NCBI GenBank assembly: GCA_964346585.1
Contig: CAYFVQ010000100.1
Location: 1 to 11,877 of the forward strand
DNA from: SOIA01 sp964346585
GTDB lineage: Bacteria > Acidobacteriota > Aminicenantia > Aminicenantales > Aminicenantaceae
Direction of reading: 5' to 3'
Length of the DNA stretch: 11,877 bases
Under the pieces are notes generated by a model, which made no database searches, had not been told where the DNA came from, and worked only from the letters and a program-made list of their open reading frames with translations. Positions 11,395 through 11,877 of this stretch are shown here, piece after piece. Numbering within the stretch: position 1 is the stretch's first letter; each line of letters begins with the position of its first letter. The position numbers and the translations under genes were made by a program.

Positions 11395-11877
11395 TCACCT
11401 GGAAACTTTGATGTGATCCCAGTTTTTGATCCTGTACCGCTTAATCTGTTCCAATCCAGTCTCTTCATTCTCAATTCGGGTGTATATATAGCCATCCTTT
11501 ATTACTTCCGGATAGTAATCGAGATTAATCCTGTATAGATAGATACCTTCCTTGCTAAATACTTCATACTCGTGATTTGTATTTGAGTAATGAGGTCTTG
11601 GATTCTTGCGAACATAAATTCGGCTTTTGTCATCTGTGATTATTGAGTAAAAATGTGCCTTGTAATCCGGGAACTTTATGGATATTTCGGGAACATAATG
11701 TCCCTGCATCATTATACCCTCTTTAATCCGGTCTTTAACTCTGTCTTTCTCACTCTTCGTTATCTTTACGGGAGATTCATCTTTTCTTATCATAAATAGG
11801 ACATTCCCTGCTTTATCAACGGCAACTAATTCATATTTTTTCGAATGCCCATAAATAAAAGTATGATTATCAACTTT
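11395..11877 (-). CDS. Partial six-bladed beta-propeller protein (C-terminal part, cut by window end)
   Basis: 160 codons are visible before the stop; the reading frame runs open to the window edge, so the true start lies beyond 11877. An ATG at 11793 is internal, not the start: the 28 codons before it (H-T-F-I-Y-G-H-S-K-K-Y-E-L) align with D-C-L-L-Y-G-Y-P-E-D-Y-E-L of the protein at 6846-7988. Similarity continues through the last blades (Y-E-V-F-S-K-E-G-I-Y-L-Y-R-I against Y-D-V-F-D-S-E-G-R-Y-I-A-K-I) to the end (Q-I-K-R-Y-R-I-K-N-W against F-V-K-R-Y-K-V-T-W). It is therefore a paralogue, presumably also secreted. Its role is unknown. Confidence 0.82.
   Translation of the reverse strand, partial: KVDNHTFIYGHSKKYELVAVDKAGNVLFMIRKDESPVKITKSEKDRVKDRIKEGIMMQGHYVPEISIKFPDYKAHFYSIITDDKSRIYVRKNPRPHYSNTNHEYEVFSKEGIYLYRINLDYYPEVIKDGYIYTRIENEETGLEQIKRYRIKNWDHIKVSR

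Noticed and set aside
11793..11793. ATG at 11793 as the start of the second propeller gene
   Set aside because: The frame stays open upstream to the window edge and those residues align with the full-length paralogue, so this ATG is internal.

Overview
The window reads as a bacterial chromosome fragment from an uncultivated lineage. Candidatus Aminicenantes is my best guess, at moderate confidence. The reasons are two secreted propeller proteins of the type found in many copies in those genomes (W-K-G-x-I-x-x-E-N-G-V-x-V-V-K-N-P near the N-terminus, G-E-G-P-G-E-I in blade 1), short intergenic palindromic repeats of the TCATTGCGAGCGAAGC type, an orphan PilW-like minor pilin and a PAS-LuxR regulator. 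None of these is diagnostic alone. No tRNA, rRNA, CRISPR array, transposase or integrase was seen. Base composition is uneven: single 60-base lines run from about 20% G+C (line 661) to about 68% (line 10681).

Layout. 1-475: no convincing gene; a terminator-like hairpin and short dispersed repeats. 476-1363: two small minus-strand cysteine-rich (zinc-ribbon) genes with a long structured hairpin between them. 1364-1922: a gene-free stretch with a 21-base tandem repeat, a perfect 18-base palindrome next to a TTGACA box, and then a plus-strand PilW-like prepilin (1923-3110). 3116-4372: three more small minus-strand zinc-ribbon genes, one clearly homologous to a gene on the far side of the pilin, with two more hairpin elements between them. 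4608-6581: a PAS-PAS-GAF-coiled-coil-LuxR regulator. 6846-7988: a secreted six-bladed beta-propeller protein. 8272-8757: a small plus-strand membrane protein. 8960-10995: a two-gene operon for a 2-hydroxyacyl-CoA dehydratase/double-cubane-cluster-type reductase and its ATP-driven [4Fe-4S] activase. 10996-11394: inverted intergenic repeats. 11395 to the end: the C-terminal part of a second propeller protein, cut by the window edge.

How the parts relate. The dehydratase and activase genes overlap by 4 bases and should work as an ATP-dependent low-potential electron-transfer pair. The two propeller genes are paralogues that flank this operon. The most unusual part is 476-4372. Three hairpin elements (881-968, 3894-3980, 4087-4165) share one architecture: a perfect or near-perfect outer stem, then exactly 9 bases, then GGGGAAAAGRAG, then a variable inner hairpin. 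One of the three has a completely different outer-stem sequence that still pairs. Two of them sit in the same place, between a short CPxC zinc-ribbon gene and a homologous second zinc-ribbon gene. This looks like a duplicated gene-plus-structure cassette around an orphan pilin gene. I do not recognise it as a described system.
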